DNA from: JADJEI01 sp035328465
GTDB lineage: Bacteria > Bacteroidota > Ignavibacteria > Ignavibacteriales > Ignavibacteriaceae
Length of the DNA: 28,011 bases
Assembly: GCA_035328465.1 (NCBI GenBank)
Contig: DAOLIQ010000041.1
Coordinates: forward strand, 1-28,011
Reading direction: 5' to 3'
The notes beneath the pieces were generated by a model, which was not told the DNA's origin, did not search any database, and was given only the letters and a program-made list of their open reading frames with translations. Both the position numbers and the translations under genes were made by a program. Shown here piece by piece: positions 1-7,949 of the stretch; within the stretch, counting starts at the first letter, position 1; each line of letters begins with the position of its first letter.

Positions 1-231
1 GAAGTTTTTAATGATAAATAATTTATTTTTACTATTGTAAAAATGAAATGAAAATATTTCCCCGCTAAATGCGCGATTAAAAAAAATAATTAATTCGGCA
101 GTGTTGTGTTTTCCCAATACTATCGAGATAACTGCTGTTAGGTTAGCCAAGAACTATTATTAAGATATCTAAGAGTCCTTTTAAGCACATTTATTAGAAC
201 AAAAATAAATTTCTAAAGGAGGTAAAGCAAA
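1..231. other. Non-coding leader region upstream of the first lipoprotein gene
   Basis: No coding frame, RNA gene or convincing hairpin can be seen in this stretch. Its only clear signal is a near-ideal Shine-Dalgarno sequence, AAAGGAGGT at 215-223, eight bases before the ATG at 232. The promoter of the lipoprotein gene should lie here, but I could not pick a -35/-10 pair with confidence. Confidence 0.6.
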
Positions 232-948
232 ATGATACATTATAGATTATTAATCCTATGGATCGGAATTATAATCTTCTTATTCATATCCGGCTGCACT
301 GAAGAAACTACAAATGTTCCAGACGAAAATAATGGTTTAACTGATAATCACCCGCCGCAAATACTTCTTTGGGGTCCTGAATTCGATAGCTTGACAGAAT
401 TCAATGGTTATCCTAAGCCCTGGGTAATCATCGGAGATGTTGACGGATCGGATGACATCACGGCTGTTATTCTAAAAATATCCAAGATAGATATCGTTTC
501 CCTAATTGTACGTCCGGATGATTCTACACAAGAATGCAGTATGCTCTACTACGCACCATACGACACAATTGATGTAACGCATTATTTATCTAAGCAGACA
601 TTTTCCGTTCCGTTCCAGGTTATGTCTCAAATCGGCAACGGGATATACACTAACTATCTAACATTCAGTATGCTAACAGAAGGAGGAATAGTGAATGATG
701 CAGATGTTTTTGGAGAGCCTGTAAAGCCCTGTGTATCTGGTCAAGACTATCCCTATTGGATTGAACATTTTGGTCTGTATCCACCTGCAGTTCCTGTTCC
801 ACGGGATGTTTATCTTACATTTGCTAAACTATTCATAAGTGGATTATCTATTGTAGTATACGACCAGTCCGGCGCGTCTGATAGTATAACTTTCCCAGAT
901 TTTTACGGTAGTTTATCAAATTCAAAAGAAGATCAAACTTTGCCATAG
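232..948 (+). CDS. Orphan lipoprotein of unknown function
   Basis: I do not recognise the family of this 238-residue protein. It starts with a hydrophobic signal segment (residues 5-19) ending in the lipobox ISGC, so it is probably processed by signal peptidase II and lipid-anchored at Cys22. The mature part begins with a Thr/Glu/Asn-rich spacer and then Pro-rich and aromatic-rich sequence. A DVDGSDDI segment near residues 69-76 resembles the first strands of Ig-like secreted domains, which suggests a beta-rich extracytoplasmic fold (inference). Three further cysteines (near residues 102, 168 and elsewhere in the mature part) could form disulfides. The start is well fixed by AAAGGAGGT eight bases upstream. 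The gene stands alone: the next gene is convergent. I cannot assign a role beyond envelope lipoprotein. Confidence 0.75.
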   Translation: MIHYRLLILWIGIIIFLFISGCTEETTNVPDENNGLTDNHPPQILLWGPEFDSLTEFNGYPKPWVIIGDVDGSDDITAVILKISKIDIVSLIVRPDDSTQECSMLYYAPYDTIDVTHYLSKQTFSVPFQVMSQIGNGIYTNYLTFSMLTEGGIVNDADVFGEPVKPCVSGQDYPYWIEHFGLYPPAVPVPRDVYLTFAKLFISGLSIVVYDQSGASDSITFPDFYGSLSNSKEDQTLP

Positions 949-988
949 CATTCACAAAGTTGATAGAAATTTGATTTTATATTTATTT

Positions 989-1024
989 AAGAGTTTAAGA
1001 TAGTAACGATTCACGTAAACTCTT
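989..1024. terminator. Possible bidirectional terminator hairpin between convergent genes
   Basis: AAGAGTTTA at 989-997 is the perfect reverse complement of TAAACTCTT at 1016-1024, separated by 18 bases. It lies between the stop codons of two convergent genes and is flanked by A/T-rich sequence on both sides. The stem is AT-rich and the loop is long, so this is a weak terminator candidate at best. Confidence 0.3.
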
Positions 1025-1093
1025 TAATACGTAAAAAGTAAATAGCTAAATCCGCCGAAGAATTAACGGCTTTTATTCTGCGATTAAAATATT

Positions 1094-1735
1094 TTACTTT
1101 TTATTTATCTCTTCCAGCATTTGTTCGGTCATTTCTCTTCCCCAGTTTGGTGCAATATCATTTTCGGGAATAAAATTGTTAAACTTGTCCAATGCTTTTT
1201 CAAGGAGGGGTTTAGCTGTTTTAGGTCCGCCGCCAAATTGTTCGGGTGTGTAAAATAAGCCTGTGCCAACTAAATAATCCGGGCGGGGGTTCAGTGAATC
1301 AAGCTCAACTGCTTTCTTGAAGAACCGGTCAGCCTCAGCGCCGTATTTCATCCACCGGTTCATCGGATCAACTGCCATCCTTGATTGGGAAATCATTCCG
1401 CGTAAAGTATAAATTTCAGAATTATCTGCTTCAAGCGAATCAGCAGTGTGGAGAAAGGAATCTGCTTTGTCGAGATAAGAATCTTTCTCACTGTTTTCTT
1501 TTGCAGAATAATTAGCAAGGGTATAGCAAAAAGAAACATAGTAGTAAGGAAGCCATTTATCTTTTTCAGCAAGAGCAATTCTTTCAAAGCTGTTCGCTGC
1601 TCCGATTAGGTCTTCAACTGATTTAGCAGAATCAATTTTTGCAAGATTTTTTTTCATTGTCTTTTCATATTTATCCTGAGCAGAAGAATTGCCGACGAAC
1701 AGAAGCGCTAAAATTGAGAAGAGTACGTATTTCAT
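1094..1735 (-). CDS. Secreted TPR-like helical repeat protein downstream of a TonB receptor
   Basis: This is an exported 213-residue protein. A Sec signal peptide (about residues 1-19, ending SSAQ) is followed by an all-helical region with TPR-like periodicity. I see an initial helix pair around AANSFERIALAEKDKW and a later unit around FFKKAVELDSLNPRPDY, then a PEQFGGGPKTA motif and a last helix. The frame is open upstream to 1867, but that would put the start inside the receptor gene. I chose the ATG at 1735 because it gives a proper signal peptide and has AAAAGGA just upstream. The gene begins 13 bases after the stop of the TonB receptor, so the two are almost certainly co-transcribed. It may be a periplasmic partner of that receptor. 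The substrate is unknown. Confidence 0.75.
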   Translation of the reverse strand: MKYVLFSILALLFVGNSSAQDKYEKTMKKNLAKIDSAKSVEDLIGAANSFERIALAEKDKWLPYYYVSFCYTLANYSAKENSEKDSYLDKADSFLHTADSLEADNSEIYTLRGMISQSRMAVDPMNRWMKYGAEADRFFKKAVELDSLNPRPDYLVGTGLFYTPEQFGGGPKTAKPLLEKALDKFNNFIPENDIAPNWGREMTEQMLEEINKK

Positions 1736-1748
1736 TTTTATTTTCCTT

Positions 1749-3884
1749 TTAATATGGATTAACCTGACCAATTGAAATAAACATGCCGATAAACGCTGTC
1801 CTGAGTGCGGGTGCCACCACAGGGCTTTTAATTGTTCCATCAGTTGAATACCTGTAACCAAAAACATTATTGTAGCCGATCAGGTTATCAACTGAAAAAA
1901 ACACTACCGTAAAATTATCAAAGATACTTGTGATATAACTGAAATTTAAACTGAGATTGTGATAATTTTTTGCACGATCGCCGAGAAACTCCGGGTTGTT
2001 GGGATTGAAATATGGTCTGCCGGTAGCAAAGCTGTAAGTCACACCAGCAAATGTAGTAATATCCTGAAGCCAGTATTTAAACACGAAAGAAAAAGTATGC
2101 GGTGTTGCAAAAGGGGGAGTAGCAAGTGTGGGATAATTTAAGTACTCGCGTTTTGTATCGAGATATGAATAAGAAACCCAGTAATATCCGAAATCAAAAA
2201 GCTGGTTGTCTTTCCAGAATACATCAATACCTTTTGCATAACCTTTGCCTGCATTTGTGAACGCTGTGAATGGTAAATTAAAATAAGGATAGGTAAAAAT
2301 TGTGCCTTTGGTAAGCTGATCATAATCCTTATAGTAAGCCTCGATCCTGAAAGTTGTTTTCTCACCGATATACTGATAATTCAAAATGTAATGATCTGCC
2401 TGCTCATAACTTAAATCAGTTGTCTGTAATAGAAAATCTTTCGCGGGAGTCTGGTAAAATTGTCCGTAGGCAAAGTTAAGCTGATCATATTTGCCAAGTT
2501 TATAAGCGAGAGAAATACGGGGGGCGAGATTAAATTCATTGATCAATTTTGAATGCTCGCCTCTCACACCGATTCTTGCGGCAAAATCTTTTGTGATTGA
2601 AATGTCCGACTCAACATAACCTGCGATATACAATTCATTAAGTTTTTTATTGAATTCATTAAAGCTGTTGTCATAAATAATATTCTGAACTTCTGAACCG
2701 AAAGTGAGAAATGTACCGGTGAATATTTTTTTTGAAAGAGTAACTTTACCTGTATTTAGTATCTGACTCTGCTCGATGTAATCGGTTGTAAGATTTATTT
2801 TATTAAAATCATTGCTGAAAGAATAGCCGCTGAAGAATGTCCAGTCATCTCCAAGAATATCGCGATAATTAGTGTTAAAGAAAAAATTACCATCCTTCAT
2901 TCTGAATAAATCCTTTTGAGTTAGATTGTCAAGATTAGGAGAGTAGAGCGAAAGATCGCCCCTGCTGTATGAAGTAAAAGCTTTTAGAATGCCTGTATCA
3001 GAAGTTTTATATCTGAAATTCATAGAGCCGGCAAAACTTTCAGGAGCATTTATCCAATCAGTTCTCTGCGGCTGAAGTTTGAAATACGGGTTGAGATTAT
3101 AATAACCTGCTTCGGCGGAAAGAGAAGAATTTTCCCAGAGCTGAGTGTGTGAACCGCCAAATCCCAAAGCCATCAAGCTGATTGCAGAAAGTGTTTGCTG
3201 CGGCAAGTCTTCAGTTTTTAACACAAGCACAGAAGAAAGTGCCTGACCGTATTGTGCAGAGTAACCCCCCGTACTGAAAATAGTACCTTTAAACAGGAAT
3301 GGGGAAAATCTGCCCCGTGAAGGAAGATCGGGAACACTTGAGAAGAAAGGATTCTGCACAATCATTTCATCAATTATTGTTTTGGTTTCCGAAGCAGAAC
3401 CGCCGCGGACGAACAATCCTTCGGTTTCACCAATTTGCTGAGCGCCGGGCAATGTTTCAAGGGTGGAGTAAATATCTGCGTCTGATCCTGTGCTGACAAT
3501 ATCAAGCGGACGAAGAATAACAGCTTTATTTTCGTCACTTGCCTCAAATGAACCTGCAGAAATTACTACCGTTCCCATCTCGGTTGATTCTTCTTCAAGA
3601 ATTACATCAATTGTTTTATCTTTTCCGTCAAGCAAAATGGTCTGTTCAAAAGTTTTATATCCAACAAAACTTACTACGAAAATTGCTTCACCTTCTTCTT
3701 CAGTGATGAAAGAAAAACTACCGTCGGCTAAGGAAGAAATTCCATCATAAGTATCTTTAATATAAATATTGGCGCCAGGCAGTGGTGCATTATCGCCATC
3801 TTTTATAGTTCCCGAAATTTTTGTTTGACCGCTGTTCGCTGATGAGAGAGCGATAATAAATAAAAGTAAGTAAATTATTTTCAT
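1749..3884 (-). CDS. TonB-dependent outer-membrane receptor with carboxypeptidase-regulatory-like domain
   Basis: This 711-residue protein should be a 22-stranded outer-membrane beta-barrel that imports a ligand using TonB energy. The domain order is a signal peptide (1-19), a carboxypeptidase-regulatory-like beta-sandwich (about 22-96, with GTIKDGDNAPLPGANIYI), a plug domain (about 120-230, with GLFVRGGSASETKTIIDEM) and then a barrel rich in aromatic and Tyr/Asn strands to the C-terminus. The domain layout is standard for Bacteroidota-type receptors, and the length is towards the short end for the class. The ATG at 3884 precedes a clean signal peptide. A secreted TPR-like gene follows 13 bases downstream. 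The ligand cannot be told from sequence. No SusD-like gene is adjacent. Confidence 0.9.
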   Translation of the reverse strand: MKIIYLLLFIIALSSANSGQTKISGTIKDGDNAPLPGANIYIKDTYDGISSLADGSFSFITEEEGEAIFVVSFVGYKTFEQTILLDGKDKTIDVILEEESTEMGTVVISAGSFEASDENKAVILRPLDIVSTGSDADIYSTLETLPGAQQIGETEGLFVRGGSASETKTIIDEMIVQNPFFSSVPDLPSRGRFSPFLFKGTIFSTGGYSAQYGQALSSVLVLKTEDLPQQTLSAISLMALGFGGSHTQLWENSSLSAEAGYYNLNPYFKLQPQRTDWINAPESFAGSMNFRYKTSDTGILKAFTSYSRGDLSLYSPNLDNLTQKDLFRMKDGNFFFNTNYRDILGDDWTFFSGYSFSNDFNKINLTTDYIEQSQILNTGKVTLSKKIFTGTFLTFGSEVQNIIYDNSFNEFNKKLNELYIAGYVESDISITKDFAARIGVRGEHSKLINEFNLAPRISLAYKLGKYDQLNFAYGQFYQTPAKDFLLQTTDLSYEQADHYILNYQYIGEKTTFRIEAYYKDYDQLTKGTIFTYPYFNLPFTAFTNAGKGYAKGIDVFWKDNQLFDFGYYWVSYSYLDTKREYLNYPTLATPPFATPHTFSFVFKYWLQDITTFAGVTYSFATGRPYFNPNNPEFLGDRAKNYHNLSLNFSYITSIFDNFTVVFFSVDNLIGYNNVFGYRYSTDGTIKSPVVAPALRTAFIGMFISIGQVNPY

Positions 3885-3907
3885 ATAACTATTTTAATTC
3901 ATTAATA

Positions 3908-3935
3908 ATTGACAAATTCATTTTTTTATTGACAA
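3908..3935. repeat. Paired direct repeat ATTGACAA, possible operator
   Basis: The octamer ATTGACAA occurs at 3908-3915 and again at 3928-3935, with starts exactly 20 bases apart (two helical turns). The pair lies 24-51 bases upstream of the receptor start codon, where a regulator or RNA polymerase would bind. In the receptor's orientation each copy reads TTGTCAAT. I could not pair either with a clear -10 element, so a tandem protein-binding site is as likely as a -35 box. Confidence 0.35.
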
Positions 3936-4153
3936 GCTTAACTTAATATCATGCTGTGGATGAATAGAAAAGAAATTAAACAAAAGGAAAAATGCATAAA
4001 GGAATGGTAAATTAAAAACGGCTCAAGCGAGTCATTCTGAATCTTAAATCAGTCCTTAATTGAAGTTGAAGAATTATATTTTCTCTGCAGTATCATCTTC
4101 TTTTAATCAACAAAATTTTCTGCATATTTAAACAGTAATCTTTCTTTGCTCCG

Positions 4154-4217
4154 AATCACCTTGCAGATTCGAAATCGGGAAAAACTCTTGTGAAGGAGGA
4201 GACTAAGGGGTGGTTAA
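4154..4217. repeat. Hairpin with REP-like flanking sequence
   Basis: CGAATC (4154-4159) and GATTCG (4168-4173) form a perfect 6-bp stem with the 8-base loop ACCTTGCA. It is followed at about 4185-4217 by a purine-rich block containing GAAGGAGGAG and AAGGGGTGGTTAAG. This block resembles dispersed intergenic elements I know from related genomes. It is the only copy in the window, so its repeat nature is inferred. No T-tract follows on either strand, so it is not a standard intrinsic terminator. Confidence 0.3.
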
Positions 4218-4233
4218 GTTTATGTATTTAAAA

Positions 4234-4956
4234 CTATTTCAATTTTACAGCGATCTGCAAATAATTATTTATTGCTCCAAGTAATTCGTATTCAATATTA
4301 TAGCAGGATACAATTTCATAAAACGCTCGGAATTCATGTGTCGGGACACCAAACTCATCAAATATTATTATATCCCCATGATTTAAAAACGGGAGAACAC
4401 TTGTCAACACAAATAAGGTTGAAGAGTAAAGATCAGCGTCCATGTGGATTACTTTTCTCCTTTCTGATTTATAGTTCTTTAAAAACACGGGAAGCGAATC
4501 CTGGAATAATCCTTTAATAAAAGTAACTCTGTTATCATCAATTATTGGTGTTTGTCCTTCAGTGTTAAAATGATGTTTTTTCATTACACCGAAATCCTCA
4601 GGCAGACCTGTAAAAACATCAAAGCCGTAGAACCTGCTGTCGGAATTTTTATTTTTATCCACCCACCATTTGAAAGCTATACCGCTTGCAACTCCAAATT
4701 CAAGATAATCAATCGTCTGATTTTGTATCTCCTGATCAATGACCAGTTGATGGAGTTTGAATCTGTTTGTGTAGATAACTTCTCCGGTATAGAAATCATT
4801 GAATTTAATTTTTGGCGATTGAGAAATCCAGCGTGATAACTTTGATAAGTATATTAAATGCAGCATCAAATTTTCGAATGATCCAAAAATTATGTGCAGC
4901 TTTAAGATGCAGAATAATGCTTTTGTTTTTCTAATGAGCCACAATTTCGTATGCAT
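4234..4956 (-). CDS. TylF/macrocin-type SAM-dependent O-methyltransferase
   Basis: This is a 240-residue class I methyltransferase. The SAM-binding loop is LEFGVASGIAFKW (residues 85-97). The acidic strand is FYGFDVFTGLPEDFG (109-123). The TylF-family metal/substrate motif is IHMDADLYSSTLFVL (170-184), with a second acidic strand IIIFDEF (196-202). The family usually methylates sugar hydroxyls in antibiotics or surface polysaccharides with help from a divalent metal. No glycosyltransferase or sugar-nucleotide gene is adjacent, so the substrate is unknown. The first 35 residues are not part of the core fold and have no clear ribosome site ahead of the ATG at 4956. A second ATG at residue 31 (position 4866) is a possible alternative start. 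The family is confident; the start and substrate are not. Confidence 0.85.
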   Translation of the reverse strand: MHTKLWLIRKTKALFCILKLHIIFGSFENLMLHLIYLSKLSRWISQSPKIKFNDFYTGEVIYTNRFKLHQLVIDQEIQNQTIDYLEFGVASGIAFKWWVDKNKNSDSRFYGFDVFTGLPEDFGVMKKHHFNTEGQTPIIDDNRVTFIKGLFQDSLPVFLKNYKSERRKVIHMDADLYSSTLFVLTSVLPFLNHGDIIIFDEFGVPTHEFRAFYEIVSCYNIEYELLGAINNYLQIAVKLK

Positions 4957-5120
4957 TTTAAACTCAATGATTTGTTTTATAAAAAAGTTAATGCAATTTA
5001 TTAATAAAGCGAAGAAATAAATTATGCAGTCTTGAATTTATTTTGATAATATTAGCTCAAATTATTCTATCATTATTAATTTAGAATTGAAAATATGAGA
5101 CATTTAAATCGGAAGGTATT

Positions 5121-5888
5121 ATGATAAATAAAATTGTGTTAGTGCTGTTAATATTCTTTTTATTTTTTTCTCAAACTCAATCTCAGGTGAACACTGAAAA
5201 ATTCAGGAAAGATGCTGATACTATAGGCTTTTCTGGTAATGCTGATTTAGAAATTGATTTCAGAACCGGTAATGTTGATTTTCAAAGAGTCGGTCTCGGC
5301 GGGAGATTAAATTACAATTTCGGTGACGATTATACTTTCTTAGTTTTCAAAGGCGAATATGGCTGGCAAAGCGGAGAAGAATTTTCAAATGAAGCTTTAG
5401 TCCATTTGAGAAATGTTTATTCTCTTTGGAAAGAAGTTCAATTAGAAACATTTTTACAGAGTGATTTTAACAAGTCACGTTTATTGCTGAATAGATATCT
5501 TGGGGGTGGTGGATTAAGATTCAAAATTATTACCACAGATGATTTTAAGGTTCGAATCGGCACAGCATATTTTTATGAATTTGAAAAATATAATCTCTCC
5601 GAAAATTCGCTGCATGGAGTAAGGACATTTACTCATAGATCCAGTTCATATATTACTTCAAATATCAGTTTCGATACTAATTTGAACTTTACCACAATTA
5701 CATACTTTCAACCGGCAATAGGGAGGTGGGAGGACTACAGAATAATATCTGAAAATTCTTTGGCGATAAGCGTAAGTAAATATTTTGATATTTATATTGA
5801 AGCTAATCTGAGATATGATAACCGTCCGCCTGATAATATCAAACGGTTTGATACTGATTCAAAGGTGGGTGTTAGTCTAAAATTTTAG
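5121..5888 (+). CDS. DUF481-family outer-membrane beta-barrel protein
   Basis: This 255-residue exported protein has a signal peptide (1-22, ending TQSQ). The rest alternates charged and aromatic residues in short strands, as in a small barrel: a segment around NADLEIDFRTGNVDFQRVGL, then YNFGDDYTFLVFKGEYGW, a segment with NRYLGGGGLRFKI, and a terminal strand ending VGVSLKF with C-terminal Phe. This pattern, including the strand about an 'N.D..R..' motif and the glycine-rich RYLGGGGLR turn, matches DUF481 (YdiY-like) proteins. Their exact function is not established. The start has GGAAGGT (5111-5117) just upstream. It is transcribed divergently from the methyltransferase gene and convergently with the HAD phosphatase gene. 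It appears to be a single-gene unit. Confidence 0.75.
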   Translation: MINKIVLVLLIFFLFFSQTQSQVNTEKFRKDADTIGFSGNADLEIDFRTGNVDFQRVGLGGRLNYNFGDDYTFLVFKGEYGWQSGEEFSNEALVHLRNVYSLWKEVQLETFLQSDFNKSRLLLNRYLGGGGLRFKIITTDDFKVRIGTAYFYEFEKYNLSENSLHGVRTFTHRSSSYITSNISFDTNLNFTTITYFQPAIGRWEDYRIISENSLAISVSKYFDIYIEANLRYDNRPPDNIKRFDTDSKVGVSLKF

Positions 5889-5937
5889 ATATGCATAAAA
5901 AAATGACAACCCCCGAAGTGGAATCATATTTCGATTT

Positions 5938-6591
5938 TTATCCATCTATATTTTTTATTAAATATAATTTCAATTCATCAACATCGTGGAAAATATAATC
6001 ACTATTCATAGTCAGATTCAACTCTTTTTTAACATACGGATCCCACAGGACCGAAGCGACTTTTACTCCAGCACTCTTAGCAGCTTTAATATCTGAAGGA
6101 GCATCTCCAATCATTAATACTCTCTCTTTATTAAGTTTAAACTTATCTAAGAAAACTAAAATTCCTTCAGGATGGGGTTTGTGGTTTTCAACATCATCAC
6201 CTGTCACGATCATATCAAAATACTTTGAAATATTTAGTTTGTCCAATGTAATCAATGCAGCTCTTCTGCCTTTACCGGTGTACACGGATAAAAAAACATT
6301 TTTTGATTTGAGATATTCAAGCAAATCAATCATTCCCGGATAGATGAATGCAAGATGATGGTTGTCAGAGTAAAATTGGTAATAATCTTTTTGTGCTGAT
6401 TCAAAATTATTCCCGCAAAGTTCTCTCAGAATTACATCTTCCGGCGGACCAAACAAATTCATTATATCCTGGTTTGTAAAAGTTTTGTTCAGATATTTCC
6501 CGGCGATAAAATTGAACGCCGCAAATATCAATTCATTGGTTGAAGTTAGAGTACCGTCAACATCAAAAATAATCCCGTCAAAATTTTTCAT
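5938..6591 (-). CDS. HAD-superfamily phosphatase, phosphoglycolate-phosphatase-like
   Basis: This is a 217-residue cytoplasmic hydrolase with all four HAD motifs. Motif I is FDVDGTLTS, with nucleophile Asp10 and general acid Asp12. Motif II is SVYTGKG. Motif III is the lysine in ENHKPHPEG. Motif IV is MIGDAPSDIKAAKSAG, with two acidic Mg2+ ligands. The helical cap sits between motifs I and II, as in the phosphoglycolate phosphatase/beta-phosphoglucomutase group. The substrate is uncertain: phosphoglycolate, pyrophosphate or a sugar phosphate are all possible. The gene is divergent from the rRNA methyltransferase gene, with an 84-base gap that should hold both promoters. Confidence 0.85.
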   Translation of the reverse strand: MKNFDGIIFDVDGTLTSTNELIFAAFNFIAGKYLNKTFTNQDIMNLFGPPEDVILRELCGNNFESAQKDYYQFYSDNHHLAFIYPGMIDLLEYLKSKNVFLSVYTGKGRRAALITLDKLNISKYFDMIVTGDDVENHKPHPEGILVFLDKFKLNKERVLMIGDAPSDIKAAKSAGVKVASVLWDPYVKKELNLTMNSDYIFHDVDELKLYLIKNIDG

Positions 6592-6675
6592 TTAATGTTT
6601 TTATTCAAATTAAATTTCAGCTCAGCTTATGAATTAGTAAATTACAGTTACAAAATTATCAAATGTATTTAGATT

Positions 6676-7848
6676 ATGTCTGACAAAGTTTTTCTAAAAA
6701 GAAATGAGGATAAACGGATAGTATCCGGGCATCTTTGGGTATTTAGCAATGAAATATTAAAACTCGAAGGTGAGCCTTCAAACGGAGAATTAGTTCAGGT
6801 TTACAATTTTCGCGATGAACTGATTGGAACAGGATTTTACAACAAAAATTCCTTAATTGCTGTCAGGATGATTTCTTTCGGTTTGATTGATGATCTTGGA
6901 GTACTTTTGCGGCAAAGAATCATTTCTGCAAATTCTCTTCGGAAAACTTTTTATCCGCAAAGAGATGCCTATAGAATGGTATTTAGTGAAAGTGATTTTC
7001 TGCCGGGATTGATTATAGATAAATTTAATCAGACATTTGTGCTTCAGGTTTATTCGTTTGGAATGCAAAAAAATATTTCGAAAATAGTTCAAATACTAAA
7101 AGAAGAATTTTCAGCAGAAAATATTTTTTCGAAGAATGAAAATTATTTTCGTCAGCTCGAAGGATTAGATGAGACTAATGAAATATATTTTGGTAATTCT
7201 CCCGTCGAAATAATTAATGATGGATCAGTTAGTTATAAAATAAATTTTGAACAATCTCAAAAAACAGGTTTCTATTTTGATCAATCAGACAATAGATTTT
7301 TTATAGAGAAGTTAACCAGAGGTAAAAAGGTTTTAGATTGTTTTTGTAATTCGGGGGGATTTGGGCTTCATGCCGCAAAGGCAGGAGCATCATCCATCAC
7401 CTTTGTTGATTCATCAGCTAATGAAATCAAAACTGCGAGAGGGAATTTTGAATTAAACAAGTTCAAATCAGAAACAGAATTTATTACTGAAGATGTATTT
7501 GATTACTTTGAAAGAACCTCCAATAAAGAGAAGTTTGATGTTGTGATGATTGACCCTCCGGCATTTGCCAAAAATAAGAAAAGTATTGCCGCTGCAAAAA
7601 AAGGATATGAAAAATTAAATAGACTCGCCTTGCATTGTACGAAACCAGATGGGTGGTTAGTTACTTCGTCTTGCTCGCATCATTTAACCGAGGCAGATTT
7701 TTTTTCTGTCATTCAAAATGCATCACGAAAAGCGGCACATCAGGTTCAGCTTGTACATTTTAACGGTGCTTCATTAGATCATCCAAGACTAATTTCAATG
7801 CCCGAAACTTCTTATCTTAAATTTGGAATTTTCAAAGTAGTTGATTAA
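6676..7848 (+). CDS. rlmI: 23S rRNA (cytosine-5) methyltransferase, RlmI family
   Basis: This 390-residue protein is close to the usual length for RlmI (E. coli protein about 396). The N-terminal 75 residues form a PUA domain (KRIVSGHLWVFSNEI). Then comes a linker domain with the family hallmark FEQSQKTGFYFDQSDNR (191-207). The Rossmann methyltransferase domain has SAM motif I at LDCFCNSGGFGLHAAKAGA (220-238), catalytic-loop motif IDPPAFAKNK (292-301) and the cysteine motif TSSCSHH (330-336), where Cys333 is the probable nucleophile. RlmI methylates C1962 of 23S rRNA in E. coli. The exact target here is inferred. It precedes the bat operon on the same strand, but a 101-base gap with its own promoter candidate separates them. 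Confidence 0.9.
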   Translation: MSDKVFLKRNEDKRIVSGHLWVFSNEILKLEGEPSNGELVQVYNFRDELIGTGFYNKNSLIAVRMISFGLIDDLGVLLRQRIISANSLRKTFYPQRDAYRMVFSESDFLPGLIIDKFNQTFVLQVYSFGMQKNISKIVQILKEEFSAENIFSKNENYFRQLEGLDETNEIYFGNSPVEIINDGSVSYKINFEQSQKTGFYFDQSDNRFFIEKLTRGKKVLDCFCNSGGFGLHAAKAGASSITFVDSSANEIKTARGNFELNKFKSETEFITEDVFDYFERTSNKEKFDVVMIDPPAFAKNKKSIAAAKKGYEKLNRLALHCTKPDGWLVTSSCSHHLTEADFFSVIQNASRKAAHQVQLVHFNGASLDHPRLISMPETSYLKFGIFKVVD

Positions 7849-7864
7849 ATGAATTATTCTTACC

Positions 7865-7895
7865 TTGTAAAAAAAATGCAACATTTATAAGTTTG
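7865..7895 (+). promoter_or_regulatory. Candidate promoter of the moxR-bat operon
   Basis: TTGTAA (7865-7870) is followed after 17 bases by TAAGTTTG (7888-7895). The second block matches the Bacteroidota -7 consensus TAnnTTTG exactly. The spacing suits a primary sigma factor, and the site lies about 55 bases before the GTG start of moxR. The same layout recurs upstream of the receptor operon near 25880-25908 (minus strand). Confidence 0.45.
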
Positions 7896-7949
7896 CATCC
7901 GTCTAAAATTATTACTAAATAAATTATTAAAAACTAAAGAGGAAAAAGC

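Larger units (their letters stand above)
3885..4233. other. Non-coding region between the receptor and the methyltransferase genes
   Basis: This 349-base gap lies between two genes that are both on the minus strand. I see no coding frame. It should hold the receptor promoter (minus strand, near 3885-3960) and the end of the methyltransferase transcript. Two sub-features are listed separately: a paired direct repeat at 3908-3935 and a hairpin with REP-like flank at 4154-4217. The middle part (about 3940-4150) shows nothing I can name. Confidence 0.6.

Noticed and set aside
1736..1867. Upstream extension of the TPR-like gene to 1867
   Set aside because: It would overlap the receptor gene and bury the signal peptide at residue 45. 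The ATG at 1735 has a ribosome site and gives a proper export signal.
3299..3750. Plus-strand frames within the TonB receptor gene
   Set aside because: They lie antisense to a clearly coding, domain-matching receptor and have no recognisable product.
5889..5937. Terminator between the convergent DUF481 and HAD genes
   Set aside because: Only a 4-bp CGAA/TTCG pairing is visible and there is no good T-tract beside it.
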